Assembly (NCBI RefSeq): GCF_009389715.1 | Contig: NC_052395.1 | Coordinates: 4,588,001-4,652,000, forward strand | Direction of reading: 5' to 3' | Origin: Phoenix dactylifera | Lineage: Eukaryota; Streptophyta; Magnoliopsida; Arecales; Arecaceae | DNA length: 64,000 bases | Shown here: in pieces, positions 34,310-46,200 of the stretch | Layout: the number at the start of each line of letters is the position of its first letter | Position numbering within the stretch: the first letter of the stretch is position 1 | Position numbers and translations under genes: made by a program | The notes under the pieces: generated by a model | Told to the model about the DNA's origin: nothing | The model's database searches: none | The model's input: only the letters and a program-made list of their open reading frames with translations

Positions 34310-34745
34310 AAAATAAAATATTCCAGAAGGAGGGTGGCACCGTTCCAGCATTTCAGCAGAGTGATCGGCAATAAAAGATGTAACTCAATCCATCGCTCTA
34401 TTTACCTCGTGGTAGATATGACCCGCGCTGAAAGTAGTACAATCTCTCGCACACTGCTAAATGTTCTGGAGCAAAGGGGTGTCTATTTGCAGCCGCAGTC
34501 TGCCTACAGATCCATTCAATCACAGTAGTCGAATCGTCCTCTAAATGAATGAAATCTGCCCATAAGCATAACGTCGCATAGCCGACCCCTATTCAGACTG
34601 CCCTCAACTCAACTCCTATGATAATGGTATCATAGATCTGGCTCTCGGCAACATCAATAAGACATGAGTTAGGATCTCTAATCACGAAACTGGCTCCTCT
34701 TCTACCGCCGCCATCACTCACACTACTGTCAAAGTTTATCTACAT
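34310..34745 (-). mobile_element. LINE (L1-type) RNase H remnant
   Basis: The minus-strand reading gives a decayed plant-LINE RNase H domain. Readable parts are VNFDSSVSD then ASFVIRDPNS, IIIGVELRAV, HLEDDSTTVIEWI and, in another stretch, HIYHEVNRAMD followed by a stop then VTSFIADHSAEMLER. At least two in-frame stops and a frame change break it. Such a domain sits at the C-terminus of ORF2 in many plant L1 elements. The nearby 3' sequence is A/T-rich. Confidence 0.65.
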
Positions 34746-35390
34746 TTATTTTTTTTTCTAAAATAAAACATCAAATTATCAAAAATCTCACCCCAGAGAA
34801 TGGAAGATTTTTGTGCGACTACGTGACCTCCATGCTGGGTGCCCAACGGGCTTATGCATTGGGGCCCGCATGTCGAAGTGTTGGGTGACAAATATATTGC
34901 AGTCCCACTGAGAAATTCTTACAACCAAGACGTGTAGCAGTTGTTGGTAGGTCTACAGAAGATCTTATATTGTTAAGACTTCCTTCTCACTTAAAATTAC
35001 TCACATGATGTATTCGATGTAGTTTCAAATTGTGCAGGACGAGCACTGCATACTTCTGAGGTGATGACTGGCATATTGGTCCAGTTTAACCAGCTGGTGC
35101 TCCAAGGTCACAAAATTCTAAGGACGATTAATTACTTGATTATTTACTGACTCTAACCTATTTCCTTAATACAGTAAATTTTTAGTTATCAAAATTATCT
35201 GGTATGCAGACAAATTTCCAGGATCACCATCTTGAGTATATGTGTATTTTGTTGTTGTTGTTGTTGTTATACAGTTGGTGGATCAAAGACAGCTATCTCA
35301 TGCATGCAATGAGATCTTAGAAAATAAGAGTCTGACAAAAGCATGGATGAGCCAATAAGGTATCATATAGCTTCAAAAAATCATATGTTA
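34746..35390. other. Intergenic
   Basis: No gene or element is recognised. A short TTG-repeat run lies near 35251-35268. Confidence 0.5.
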
Positions 35391-35700
35391 GAAATCACAC
35401 ACAAAGTTATGATAAAAGAACAAGGTTCTAGCAAAAGCTTTGGAAGAATTTCTGCTTCCCATCCTTCATCATCCAATTAATATGCTGCAATTCACAGTAA
35501 TAGACCACAAATCCTCTTTTTTTTAATTTTCTTTTTTGTATGTATGTATGAAAAAATTATATACAAAATTATGATCAAGGAACATGTTTCAAGCAATAGC
35601 TTTGGAAGAATATCTGTTTCCCAACATTCATCATGCAATTAATATGCTGCAAGTCACAGTAATAGACCACAAATCCTCTTTTTTTTTCTTTTTTTTATAT
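35391..35700. repeat. Tandem duplication, about 160-bp unit
   Basis: The block containing GCTTTGGAAGAAT, then TAATATGCTGCAA and CACAGTAATAGACCACAAAT is repeated about 160 bp apart. Units start near 35391 and 35553. Identity is roughly 85% by eye and both end in a T-rich run. Confidence 0.85.
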
Positions 35701-36018
35701 GCAATACAATAAATCACATTTGAAGGAACACAAAACTCTAAATTCCAAACAAATGTAGAGGAACCAAAGGGGAAAAAATAATTTGGTCCTTAAAGTTGGA
35801 TTATTATTGAGACGTGCTTCTTGGAGAAACATTCATAGAAAAGGTTACCAGATCCAAAGATCATGTAAACACTAAAACTCAAAGCCACATCAAGTCCAAA
35901 TCTAAAACATCCTAACATTGGAAAAACAGAATATAGATGATCTGCAAGCAGCATTTTATGGAGAAAGGACCCCCTACAACTGATATTTTTCCAACATGGG
36001 CTATTTCAAAGGTACTGT

Positions 36019-37690
36019 TCAGGCTCGTGTCAACAGCTTCATCGTATAATGGTGCTGGTCCCAAGCAAGCTGAAGCGCCAAGCTTTCCTTAAGCTGAATG
36101 ACTGCATCAGCCATGGTCGCCCTCTGAACAGAGCTCTGCTTTGTGCAGATAAGTGCTATCATTGTACTCTCCTTGCAGCTTTGCATCCACAACATCATCA
36201 ATGTTCCCTTGGGCAACTTTTGGCCCCACCCTTTGAACTATGTGACCCTCTCCTGGTCCAGGCAATAACGGAGGCTGGCCTGTGATTAGCTCCAAGAGAA
36301 CCACCCCAAAGCTATATACATCACTCTTCTCGCTGAGCTGGCAAGCCTGAGAATACCTGAGCAAATGCGAAACAGGAATCAGCTAAGCTCCCCATAAATT
36401 ATTTGTTATTCCAGATAAGTCACCAACATACAACAAAGCTAACTTCCTAACAAAAATATGATAAAGCTAAAGGTAATGTAGACATAATAAGCATCACGTC
36501 ACAGAGGAACAGCTTATAGTTTTACTTCACTATCGGCTATCAAGAGTTACTCAGATATGTAGTGACAGGGGGTCAACTGGAGCTATTTCAGATAACTCCA
36601 GTAGCTACAGCAACTGGCGACAGCAGTTTAGGGCAATTCTAGAGGTAATCTTCTATCGGTGGGTGTGGTGTTGTGTGTGTGTGTGTGTGATGTTTGAATT
36701 GAACTCCATTGGTGGTTGATGTTTCAAAATATCTTTCCTGGTTGTATGTCTCATTTTAGGATTTTTTTACATAAATACCCTCACAAATATCAAATTTTAT
36801 ATAAATACCCTCTCAAAATTGATATTTGCATTTATACCCTCATAAAACACTTATTTTACTATTCTACCCTTTTTTATCCTTGTTTTTGCATATGTACCCA
36901 TACCATCTAATGCTGTTACAAAATAAATGATTTCAAATTAAAATGACTAAAATACCCTTATGGGCAGGTGTACAAAAAGAAACATGATTGTGATAGGGGA
37001 CCAAAAAAGTAATTTTAATTTTTTTAATTAAAATATATGTAGTTTTTATTAACAATGTTAGAAGAACCGTTATATTAAGGGCATTTGTGCAAAAGTAGTG
37101 TTTTATGAGGGTATAGAAATAAATATAAATTTTAAAAGGATATTCACGTAAATTTAAATTTTTAGAAGAGTATTCATAATGATGAAACAAACATGATTCA
37201 GGTCAAGAGTCGACTCAATTATGTTGTCCCTTGCCTTCTTGGCCTATCCTTGGCTTTCAACAATATGTCACAAGACAATACGTCGCAAGCCACCTATTCT
37301 ACAGAAAGAAAAAAAGTTTAGCAAACAGACATACTAAGGATCAAGGAATCCTGAGGTGCCGACTACTGCTGTAAGTATGTGGCTGTGAAGATCACTCTGG
37401 AACGCCTTAGATAGCCCAAAATGTGCTCTTAGCCTCCAAATATTGGTTCAACAGAATGTTGCTGGTCTTCACATCTCTATGTACTATTGTCGGCCTGCAT
37501 CCCATGTGCAGATACTCCATCCTTACATAGTTATCATGCCAAGGGAAAAAAGGATGAAGAGGAACTCCATAATCCGAGGAATGGAAGAAAGAGCAAAAAC
37601 GAATTTCATCATGTTAATGCCAAACCTTGTGCAGATTCAAGTGCAATTTGGAGCCGCTCTCTCCAACTCAAGACCCTAATATTGGCAGGT
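36019..37690 (-). pseudogene. Second LRR-I receptor kinase, 3' exons only, decayed
   Basis: Minus-strand kinase C-lobe pieces occur in order. About 37635-37685 reads SWRERLQIALESAQ. About 37335-37521 reads MEYLHMGC, then [13 protein letters not shown] with the HRD loop, and [10 protein letters not shown] in a shifted frame. About 36019-36360 reads LSEKSDVYSFGVVLLELITGQPP, then RATMADAVIQLKESLAL in a second frame. The frame changes near EAK and near QGEY. No 5' exons (signal, malectin, LRR) are seen upstream. It is the tail of a tandem paralogue of the neighbouring receptor kinase, with a MITE in one intron. Confidence 0.85.
36755..37185. mobile_element. Long-TIR MITE, copy 2
   Basis: This is an AT-rich palindromic element. 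The left end carries three degenerate units of ATAAATACCCTC ending CCCTCATAAAACAC. The right end, reversed, reads TATACCCTCATAAAACAC. The core GTTAGAAGAACCGTTATATTA is the reverse complement of the same region in the copy at 21.73-22.15 kb. It lies within the intron of the decayed kinase, between its last two exon remnants. There is no coding capacity. Confidence 0.75.
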
Positions 37691-38411
37691 TTACCTATAA
37701 TAGATCGTTGTAACAACCCATTAGTAACTTTCACTGGAATGATATTGCACTTATGCTCAAGGAAAGATTTTCCATCACTGCGTTGGGTGGTGATTTAAGA
37801 AGTAGAAATGATTTGGGATCACTACTATGTAGGATCACCATGGTTAAACGGTGCAACTAAATGTAACAATCACATCGTAGACAGCCCAAAGCTGCGCTAG
37901 GGTTAGTAGCCTGCCTCATGTGGCTCCCTCTCATCACCAAGCCAAGTGGCCATTCTTTCGCCAATGCCATGAGGCCATGTACCCAACTTGGCAGCGCAAG
38001 CTGTCAAGCTTAGCGCACCAAATATTGCTCCGCCCAGACACGGACTTTCGACCAAAACCGCCCGTGCAAGCATGAATGGCTTATTTTGAAAGCAACTCTA
38101 CCAGCTGCGCAACCAAAAGTCTGTTGCATGATGCATCTCAAGTATAATCAAAGAAATATCCATATAGTTGCAAAACCCTTTTTTTTATGTAAGGGAGACT
38201 TGGCCTCCCAATTCTATTGAGACAAGATAATTTACTTTTACAGGATTGTAGAAGAAGAATTTAGCAGTGAAAGCAAGTACAAGCAATCAGAACTAACGAA
38301 ATATACCAAGACTGCTATAGATTCATAGCGGAGTGAAGAAGGTATATGCGTATCTGCTATCCGCGTCCGAAGTTTTCTTCTAGCAGACTCATAATATCAC
38401 CGCTACCTAGG
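37691..38411. other. Intergenic
   Basis: No gene is recognised. A moderately GC-rich stretch at 37900-38060 shows no open coding signature. Confidence 0.45.
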
Positions 38412-38657
38412 CTATAAGTATAAGATGCTGATGGAAAGCCCCCAAATGCTGATAATGTTGCAGCAAGCCATCCATATTGCCTTTACAAATGAGTAGTTAG
38501 TAAAGACACGATCCACAGATTCAATTGGGTCAGCACATAAACACACAATCCTCTGTGTCCCTAGCTTCTTATTGAGGTTGTCACAAGTATTTTGTTTTCT
38601 GAGGCATACCCATAGGAAACACCTGATTTTTAGTGGTTCCTTCCACAACACTATCAC
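38412..38657 (-). mobile_element. LINE zinc-binding (zf-RVT) remnant
   Basis: The 81-residue frame reads LWKEPLKIRCFLWVCLRKQNTCDNL, then CLCADPIESVDRVFTNYSFVKAIW. This matches the zinc-binding region that follows reverse transcriptase in plant LINEs, with the usual Cys spacing partly lost. No reverse transcriptase lies upstream, so it is a small fragment. Confidence 0.7.
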
Positions 38658-39050
38658 TATTTCTACTCTTCCCTTGTAATTTGCTTGTAACTATTTAGAT
38701 TCATAAATCAATTTTAGTCGACGTTTGCAATACCATTTTCGGTATCTGTATTGGATATGGATTTGTTCAGAATATTGATACTTGATATGCATCTCCTCCC
38801 CACCTAGTATCGGTTCGGTTTCGATATTGGTGGTACATCCGGCATAGGAGGTACATACTAGTACGATGAATCTTAATCTAAATCAATTCACATGTCTACA
38901 GAAAAACTCTTTTAGACAATTTCATAGAATTTTTTTTTATGAGCTCCACTAAAACATCAGCAAAAACCTAAAATCTTAGCTTCTAGTATTGATCATGCAT
39001 CTCAAAACTCACAGTTGAAATTATACTTCTAACTAGTATATAACCCATGT

Positions 39051-39790
39051 GATATGCGGAGTACGTTTTTTCTTCTTTTGTTAGCTATTATTAAAATGTA
39101 ATATAATAATATAACAAATTATAGTAAAAAGGAAGTTTCAATAGTTGAATTTCTATAGTATATGTAGCAATAAATTTAATGATAATTGAGGAGAAATATC
39201 TATATTATCACCGACGCCACTAATATTAGTATCCCTATAGAGAATGGAGAACTCTTTACAAGTTTAGCATCCGTGCAGAAACTTCTGTCTTTAATACAAT
39301 AACTTTAATACCTAGCCCCACATAATAAATATCTATGTTTTTTATTTTTTTCAATTATCTTTGAAATATAATATAATAATTAACAATACAATAAATTATA
39401 ATAATAGAAGGCTTTTATAACTAAATTTTTATAATTTCTTGTCATTAATACAGGTATTCACATATTGATCCAAGAGCTATGCATGAACTAAACTTCTATA
39501 AAGAAATAATTGTCATTAATATTGGTATCACTAATGCATGCTAGATGTGCACGCTATATTTTTTTTCTTTCTTATCCAACTAATTTTGCAATATATATAA
39601 TTAATATAATGAATAGAAAGCTTCAATAATAAAATTTTTGTTGTACATTAAATATTGAACTTTAATGATTATTGAGGATATCAATTTTAGCATCTTTAAT
39701 ATCTATTATATATTAAATATTAATATTAATAATAGTCAAATATATTAATACCAATGTTATTAATTAGGAATGGAGAATTTAGTATCTATT
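39051..39790. repeat. Diverged tandem repeat, three units of about 250 bp
   Basis: Three AT-rich blocks starting near 39085, 39352 and 39576 share the order ATATAATAAT, CAATAAATTATA-like, GAAAGCTTCAATAAT-like, AAATTTTT. Each then has a segment with ATTAATATTGGTATC-like text. The units are well diverged. No element type is assigned. Confidence 0.5.
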
Positions 39791-40225
39791 CAATAGATAT
39801 ACAATAATAATAGATTTTGCGTAAATATAAATTTGTATTTAACGACGTGTCTCCGTTAGATGATTACATGCATCCTCACCCTACATTTTCTTCGTGCGTT
39901 GCTCCTGATTTGGTGGGATCGGCGAAACAGAGCCGCACGATCATTGATCAGGACAATTTAACGGCCGTTCGCCGGACCAAAAAGAAAACAATGCCCCCCA
40001 TCTCCTGAAGCCGACCCTTTTCAATCATCCTTAACTGTAACTTTTGTTCTAGTCCTCCATTCCGGAGATCTCAGGGGAGCTTCACCTCAGATGCCCCGGA
40101 TCTCATACCCCTAACCCTCGAAACCCTAGAATCTCTGCCGATCTGAAAAAGTTCAATACTCCACCGTACCCCACCAATTCCAGATCTGGGCGATATCGAG
40201 ATCTTTTACTTTGATCGCTCCGGCA

Positions 40226-43200
40226 ATGGATTTCATGAAGGTCTTGGATCAAACTGTCCGCGAAATGTAAGTCTTGCGTTTGGAAATCTATCCATTTCGC
40301 CCTCCGAAGATCTTTGTCTTGTTCTTTTTTTTTTTCTTTCTAATTTTTTTCTGTTATTTTTCAGAAAGAGAGAGGTTAATCTTAAAGTGCTGAAGGTGCC
40401 GGAGACCGAACAAAAGGTTAGGATTTTGCTTTTAGTGGCTTGATCTGTGGTAATGAGGACTCGGTTCGTTGAAATTTCTTTCAAATCTTGGTTTTATGGT
40501 TTTTATTGTTTTCTATCTGGGAAAAACAAGGAGCTTCCTCCGTTAGTTGATGGACTCGATTTTAGAATCTGATTTAATATGCATAATGGAAAGAAACTTT
40601 TTTTTTTGAGTGCGCGTGCGCGCATTCTTCAAGTAGTGATTTCATCCTATCTTACCAGCTTGTACTCGAGGCATCAATTCTCGTGCTCCCTCAAAAAGTT
40701 TGATTACATAAAAGAAAAAATATTTACTCCTGATCTTGGAGAATTGAGCTGAAAGAATTTTTTTTTTTTTTTTTTGATATTGCAATTCTATAGTTCCCTG
40801 AAAATGACTGCACAAAGAAAGAGAAAAATACAGTTGTTCTTTTCACTTTTACATGGTTAATTCTTAGATATGCAGCCAACTCTCTTCTCCTCAATCTTTA
40901 GTTTGGAAGTTGGTAGCATAGATCATGAATCGGATTGTTGCGGACCTTGAAATTTGAGAAGAAGTTGATATTCATACAAGTGACTGCTAATTTTTATATC
41001 TGTATGTGTTGGACTCTCTATTTTGTCCTCTATATTTCTTTCTTTATATTGATTTATCAGCATTACAAAATTTAGGTTCTTGATGCAACTAGTGATGAGC
41101 CTTGGGGTCCTCATGGATCTGCTCTTTTGGAGATCGCTCAGGCCACCAAAAAATTGTAATTCCTGCCTCTGTTTTATTTGAAATTGCCACTGAAAATATT
41201 GTTATTCCTACCTCTATTTTAGTTTATTTAGAGCTAATTTTCTAAAGTATCTGTTTTTCTAATTCATGTAAATGTTATCTGCACAGCACTGAATGCCAGA
41301 TGATTATGAATGTACTTTGGACGAGATTGTCAGATACTGGTTCCAAATGGCGTCATGTGTACAAGGTGACACCTGAAGCTTTATATTTTAAATAGATAAA
41401 CTGGTCTTAAGCTTCTTATGCTATTTATACATACTGTTTTAACATTCATATAGTTTTTGCTCCAAACTTTCTCCCTTTTAGGCATTGGCTGTTATTGAGT
41501 ACTTGATCGCAAATGGATCAGAACGTGCAGTTGATGACATTCTCGAGCATACTTTTCAAATTTCAGTACTGCTTCTTCACCCTTGATAAGAATACTATTA
41601 AGATGACTTGTCCACTTAGATCTCTTTTTTTTTTGGCAATTACTTCTTGCTTATGTGTTTTGTATTCATAAAGGCACTTTCAGGATTTGAGTATGTTGAA
41701 CCTAATGGAAAGGATGTCGGGATCAATGTGAGAAAGAAGGCGGAAACCATTTTAGCTCTTTTGAATAATAAAGAAAAAATACAAACAGTTAGAGAGAAAG
41801 CTGCTGCAACCCGTGATAAGTAAGCTCTGTTCACTCATTGTGAGATCTTTTTCTGCTCATATCTAAGCCATATTTTTCTGAATCAATAGTTGCTACTGTG
41901 TTTAGGTATTTTGGACTGTCTTCAACTGGAATAACATATAAATCAAGTGGGGCCTCATACAGCAGTGGTGGCTTTAGTGATCGCTATGGAAGCCTAAGTG
42001 GTTCAAGGGATGGTGACACTTTTAGAGATAATTACAGAGACAGCGAATCGCATAAAAGCATTGCAAATGAAAATGAAGCGAGCAAATCAAAGAAGCCGGT
42101 AGCACATCAAGCCCGGTAGACTCAATTAGCCTTCTATACTTGTTTTTTTTTCTTCTTCTGTTACATTATGCTTACTTGTTGATTTGACTATCTTACCATG
42201 TTTAATAAACTAATGCTCCTGTTATATAGTTCAATAGAGTTTTGATGTCATAATTGAACTAGGATTAATGGAACTGTCATGCATACAGTTTTGGTTGTAT
42301 TTCAGGAATTTTTGTAGTTATATCTTGCTTCAGATGAAAATCAGATTAGACAAAAGAATAGGAAATCGAGAGAATGATGTAGTTTTCTGCTAATAGAGTT
42401 TAAGATCTTCTAGTGATATATAATACATGAAACTAAGGGATCAGAAGGCCTTGTTTGGACCGAGGTCAGCTTTTCCCAAGACCATGCCTGTTTCTGGGAA
42501 TAACAAAAACAAAATGAAAAAGAAAAAAATCCCACGCTTGGACTGGGTCTCTTTGGGCGTAGATACTATGTAATTTTTGTGAAACTAGGGGTTCACAGGA
42601 GCCAACTTTGGACCGAGCTGAGCTTTTTGCAAGACCACACCTGCTTTTACATATAATTCTTCAGGCCTGGCCTGGGCCTCTTGGGCCTAGATGCTACTTA
42701 ATTTTGTGAAACTAGGGGTTCACAGGAGCCAAGTGTAGAAAAAAAAAGCTGAGGTTTTCCCAAGACCATGCCTGCTTCCACAAATGACTTCTGAGGCCTG
42801 GCCTGTTCCTCTTTGGGAGGCTTAAATACTACTTAATTATATGAAACTGGGGGTTCATAGCATCCAAGTTTGGACCGAGCTGAGCTTTTCACAAGACTGT
42901 GCCTGCTACCAATGACTTCTGAGGCCTGGTCTAGGCCTCTTTGGGGGGATCGGATGCTACTTTCCATGCTTAGATAGCTTATAATGTGGAAAAACAGTCT
43001 TGACCTTCGCCAGCCTAATATATTTGGGATTATCTACATGAAAACATTGTTGGAGAATTATATTGGGAAGCTGTAATGTGGGTATTTAAGTTCAAGACAA
43101 GTGATAATTAAAATATTTATTCACAGTACTTCTACCTAAAAGATGCCACAAGAATTCATATTATTTTTCCAAGGGGTGCATGTACAACATTATGGAAAAA

Positions 43201-46200
43201 ACGAATTGACGCTTGCATATATCAGAGGCTGTAAAAAATTGCCTTAGATGGACATTGGTTGTTTATATAGAATGAAATAATGTTGCCTTAATCCAATCAT
43301 GTGTCATGAACTTTAAATATCTAAAAATCTTTTTGTTGATGATGCTTCACTTACAGCTAATGTTCAACTAAAATTTCTTTGTCGGTTCTGTAATAGGGAT
43401 CAAGATTCTTTACAATCAAACTCAAAGCCATCAAGTAAGCCAGGCCTCACTCCACCTTCTAAAAGTCCGAGTGTTCAAGCAAATAGTAGTGAGGATGATT
43501 TTGATGACTTTGACCCACGTGGATCATCTAAAACTGGTGAGTATTTAAGTTATTGTTTACTAATTGTACATGGTGAAAGATTATATGTGAGTGTGCATGC
43601 ACGTGCATATAAGTTACGCAAGTACTCTTACGGTGGCTTTGATTAGATTCTGATAAGTAAGATTCATACATTTTCCGAACAGTTTGTGCATCAATGCTTA
43701 AACAATGAATAAATTAATAAAAAACTCTGCGAAGTATAGAAAAAGAAAATTAAGCTTTCATCTGGAAAAGGAGAAAATGATATAATAATATTTGACACTC
43801 TTTTTCTGAATTTTTTTTCAAGGCTAAGTGATATGATCAGTTGTACATGAATATTTCGTAGAATTGAATCTATAATTGATATTTTGACATTGCTCAAACA
43901 ACTAGCTGATATTGTTTCCACCTATTGGAGTTTCACTCTTTGATTTATTCATAAACATAATCATCAAGCTGTCTCCCAACTGTTTGGGTTTTGCTTTATG
44001 GATTCTCATTTACTAAGTATTCCCATATTGAAGCACCTCTGACGTTATTCCAAGTTTCTCCATATCCTTCCTTGCAACCTCCATCCATGTTGCATTAGGT
44101 CTTTTTCTTCTTTTCTTATCATGTTCAGCATAAACCAAAGAATAGCAACTTCAGATGAGCTAGAAAATTATTGCTACCCTCTCTTACGAGAATTAGATGC
44201 AGACATATGTCCAATTATCCAACTTAACAAGAAAAAGGAAAGGAAGAGCAAGATACATAGAAAAAAATAATTTTGAATAAGAATATATGTTTTGATCTTT
44301 CAAGTTACATTTTTCTCATTCAAACTTCTCAATAAGCTTTGGCATTTTTTAAAGAAAAGATATTTTCGGATTTTTTATTGGGTACCTACTTTCTTGACCA
44401 ATCTCTAAAAAGAACAAAACCTACTTTAAACATTATTGTAGTGCGTCGAACTAATTGTTTGACAAGTCCATCTCTTAACCTATTTCTAAAAGCTGAAAGC
44501 AAAAAAATGATAACTCTCAAATGCCTGTCCCGTATCACCTCGGATATGTATCCGATAGGAATTCTAAAAGCTGCACAAGAGTGTCCAGGTAGCATAACAC
44601 ATGGTCTATTTCTTTTTTTTTTCTCATTCTTCATCTCCAGATGGTGAACCATATGGGTATTGCATCAAGCTCGGTTTGATGATGACTTAGGTGCACATTC
44701 TTTTTAGTCAGGAATTTGGAGACAAACCTGCCCATTTATGTATGTTCAATGTAGCTTCAGGTTGGATATAAGCTACAGATGGCAATTTAGGTGTTTGTGG
44801 TGAGCTTGCCTGAGGCTTAAGTGGTTCCATCTATTTCAAACAAACAATCAACTTGTTTAGAAATCATGTAAGTTTAGGGGCTAACTTGATTTGTTAGGTT
44901 AGGATATTTCTTAATCTTGTCAGGTTTTGGTCCAATATGGATTTACCAGGCAACACGTACAATAGTTGAGCATACTGTCATTCAATTTGCATAGTATTTC
45001 AAGATTAATTTTTGGGATGATAAATCATTTACTTAAAAAGATAGCTATAATTTTTATTATCATATGTTTTCCTGAGTTTAATCTCAAAACCATTTAACCT
45101 TCTTTTATTCTACTCGTTTTGTTGCACTTCTATTTTTCTGCTGAATTTATGCCGAAAGTTTACTATATGTTATAACTTATAAGTCTTCTTGCATCAATGT
45201 ACATTCTTTTAGATATGGACATGTTTGTCAGTTTCCCAGTTCTCATGCTTAAAGCAATGTCATGTTATGCTATTTTTGTATACTTTTGATCTAGAAATGT
45301 TAAGTATGAGTTGCATGGTTCTAAGTCAATTCGGTTTATGTTTTGATATGTTCATGGGGGGTAGTAGCCATAAGGCAACATCACTGCTTAGTGTCAGTTA
45401 ATAGGTAACTGATTTTATTCCTAATAAATTCTAATGTGCATGCAGGCTCAATTCTTAGACCTCAATGTTGCAACATTTTATCTGCTCATATTTTTCAAGT
45501 TTATAATGAGCTTCTTATTGATATCTCATCTATTTGATTTCACAGGATCAACTAATACAAGCTCTAGCCAGGTGGATCTATTTGGACAAAGCTTCATGGG
45601 CGACCTTATGGATGAACCAGTTTCTCTTCCAACAGAAACAACCACGCATAGCAATCCTGCAACAACTGCAGTTGATCTTTTTGCTGATGCAACTTTTCAA
45701 TCAGCCTCGCCTCAAGCTGGAGTAACAGCAACTTCTCATTCTCAGGTTAGTCTAAATATTTTTCCCAATTATAAAGGTGGTTGAAGTCAAAGTATATATA
45801 TGTCTATTAGAGAACTGTTCTGCATCCGTATAGATTTAAATTTTAGTAGTCTTGTGTGACTTGGACAGTTATCTTGTGCACAAAGGAGAAACTAAAATTG
45901 AAAATCAAAGCTTCTTGTTCTTTTGGTTGTTATCTTTTCCTTTATTGAACTTCCAATAAACACCAGTGCCTAGTTGCCTTTATTTTATATAGGCTCTGTG
46001 ATAGGCAAAGGATGTTTTATTATCCTTTTCATCTTTTGCAACCTGCATTCTTTTTTGGATGAAAATTATTTATGTCAAGGTTTTTGCTTTTTCTTTGATG
46101 TTGTATTTTACTCACAATCTTACTGCAGGGCGGCGCTGATGTCTTTGCTAGTCAACAAGCCATTCCTGCTGCATTTCCTTCAAATAATATGGACTTTTTT

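Noticed and set aside
44339-44652. Opposed ORFs in epsin intron 8 as a possible nested gene
   Set aside because: No domain recognised and no splice or start context; perhaps an old repeat fragment.
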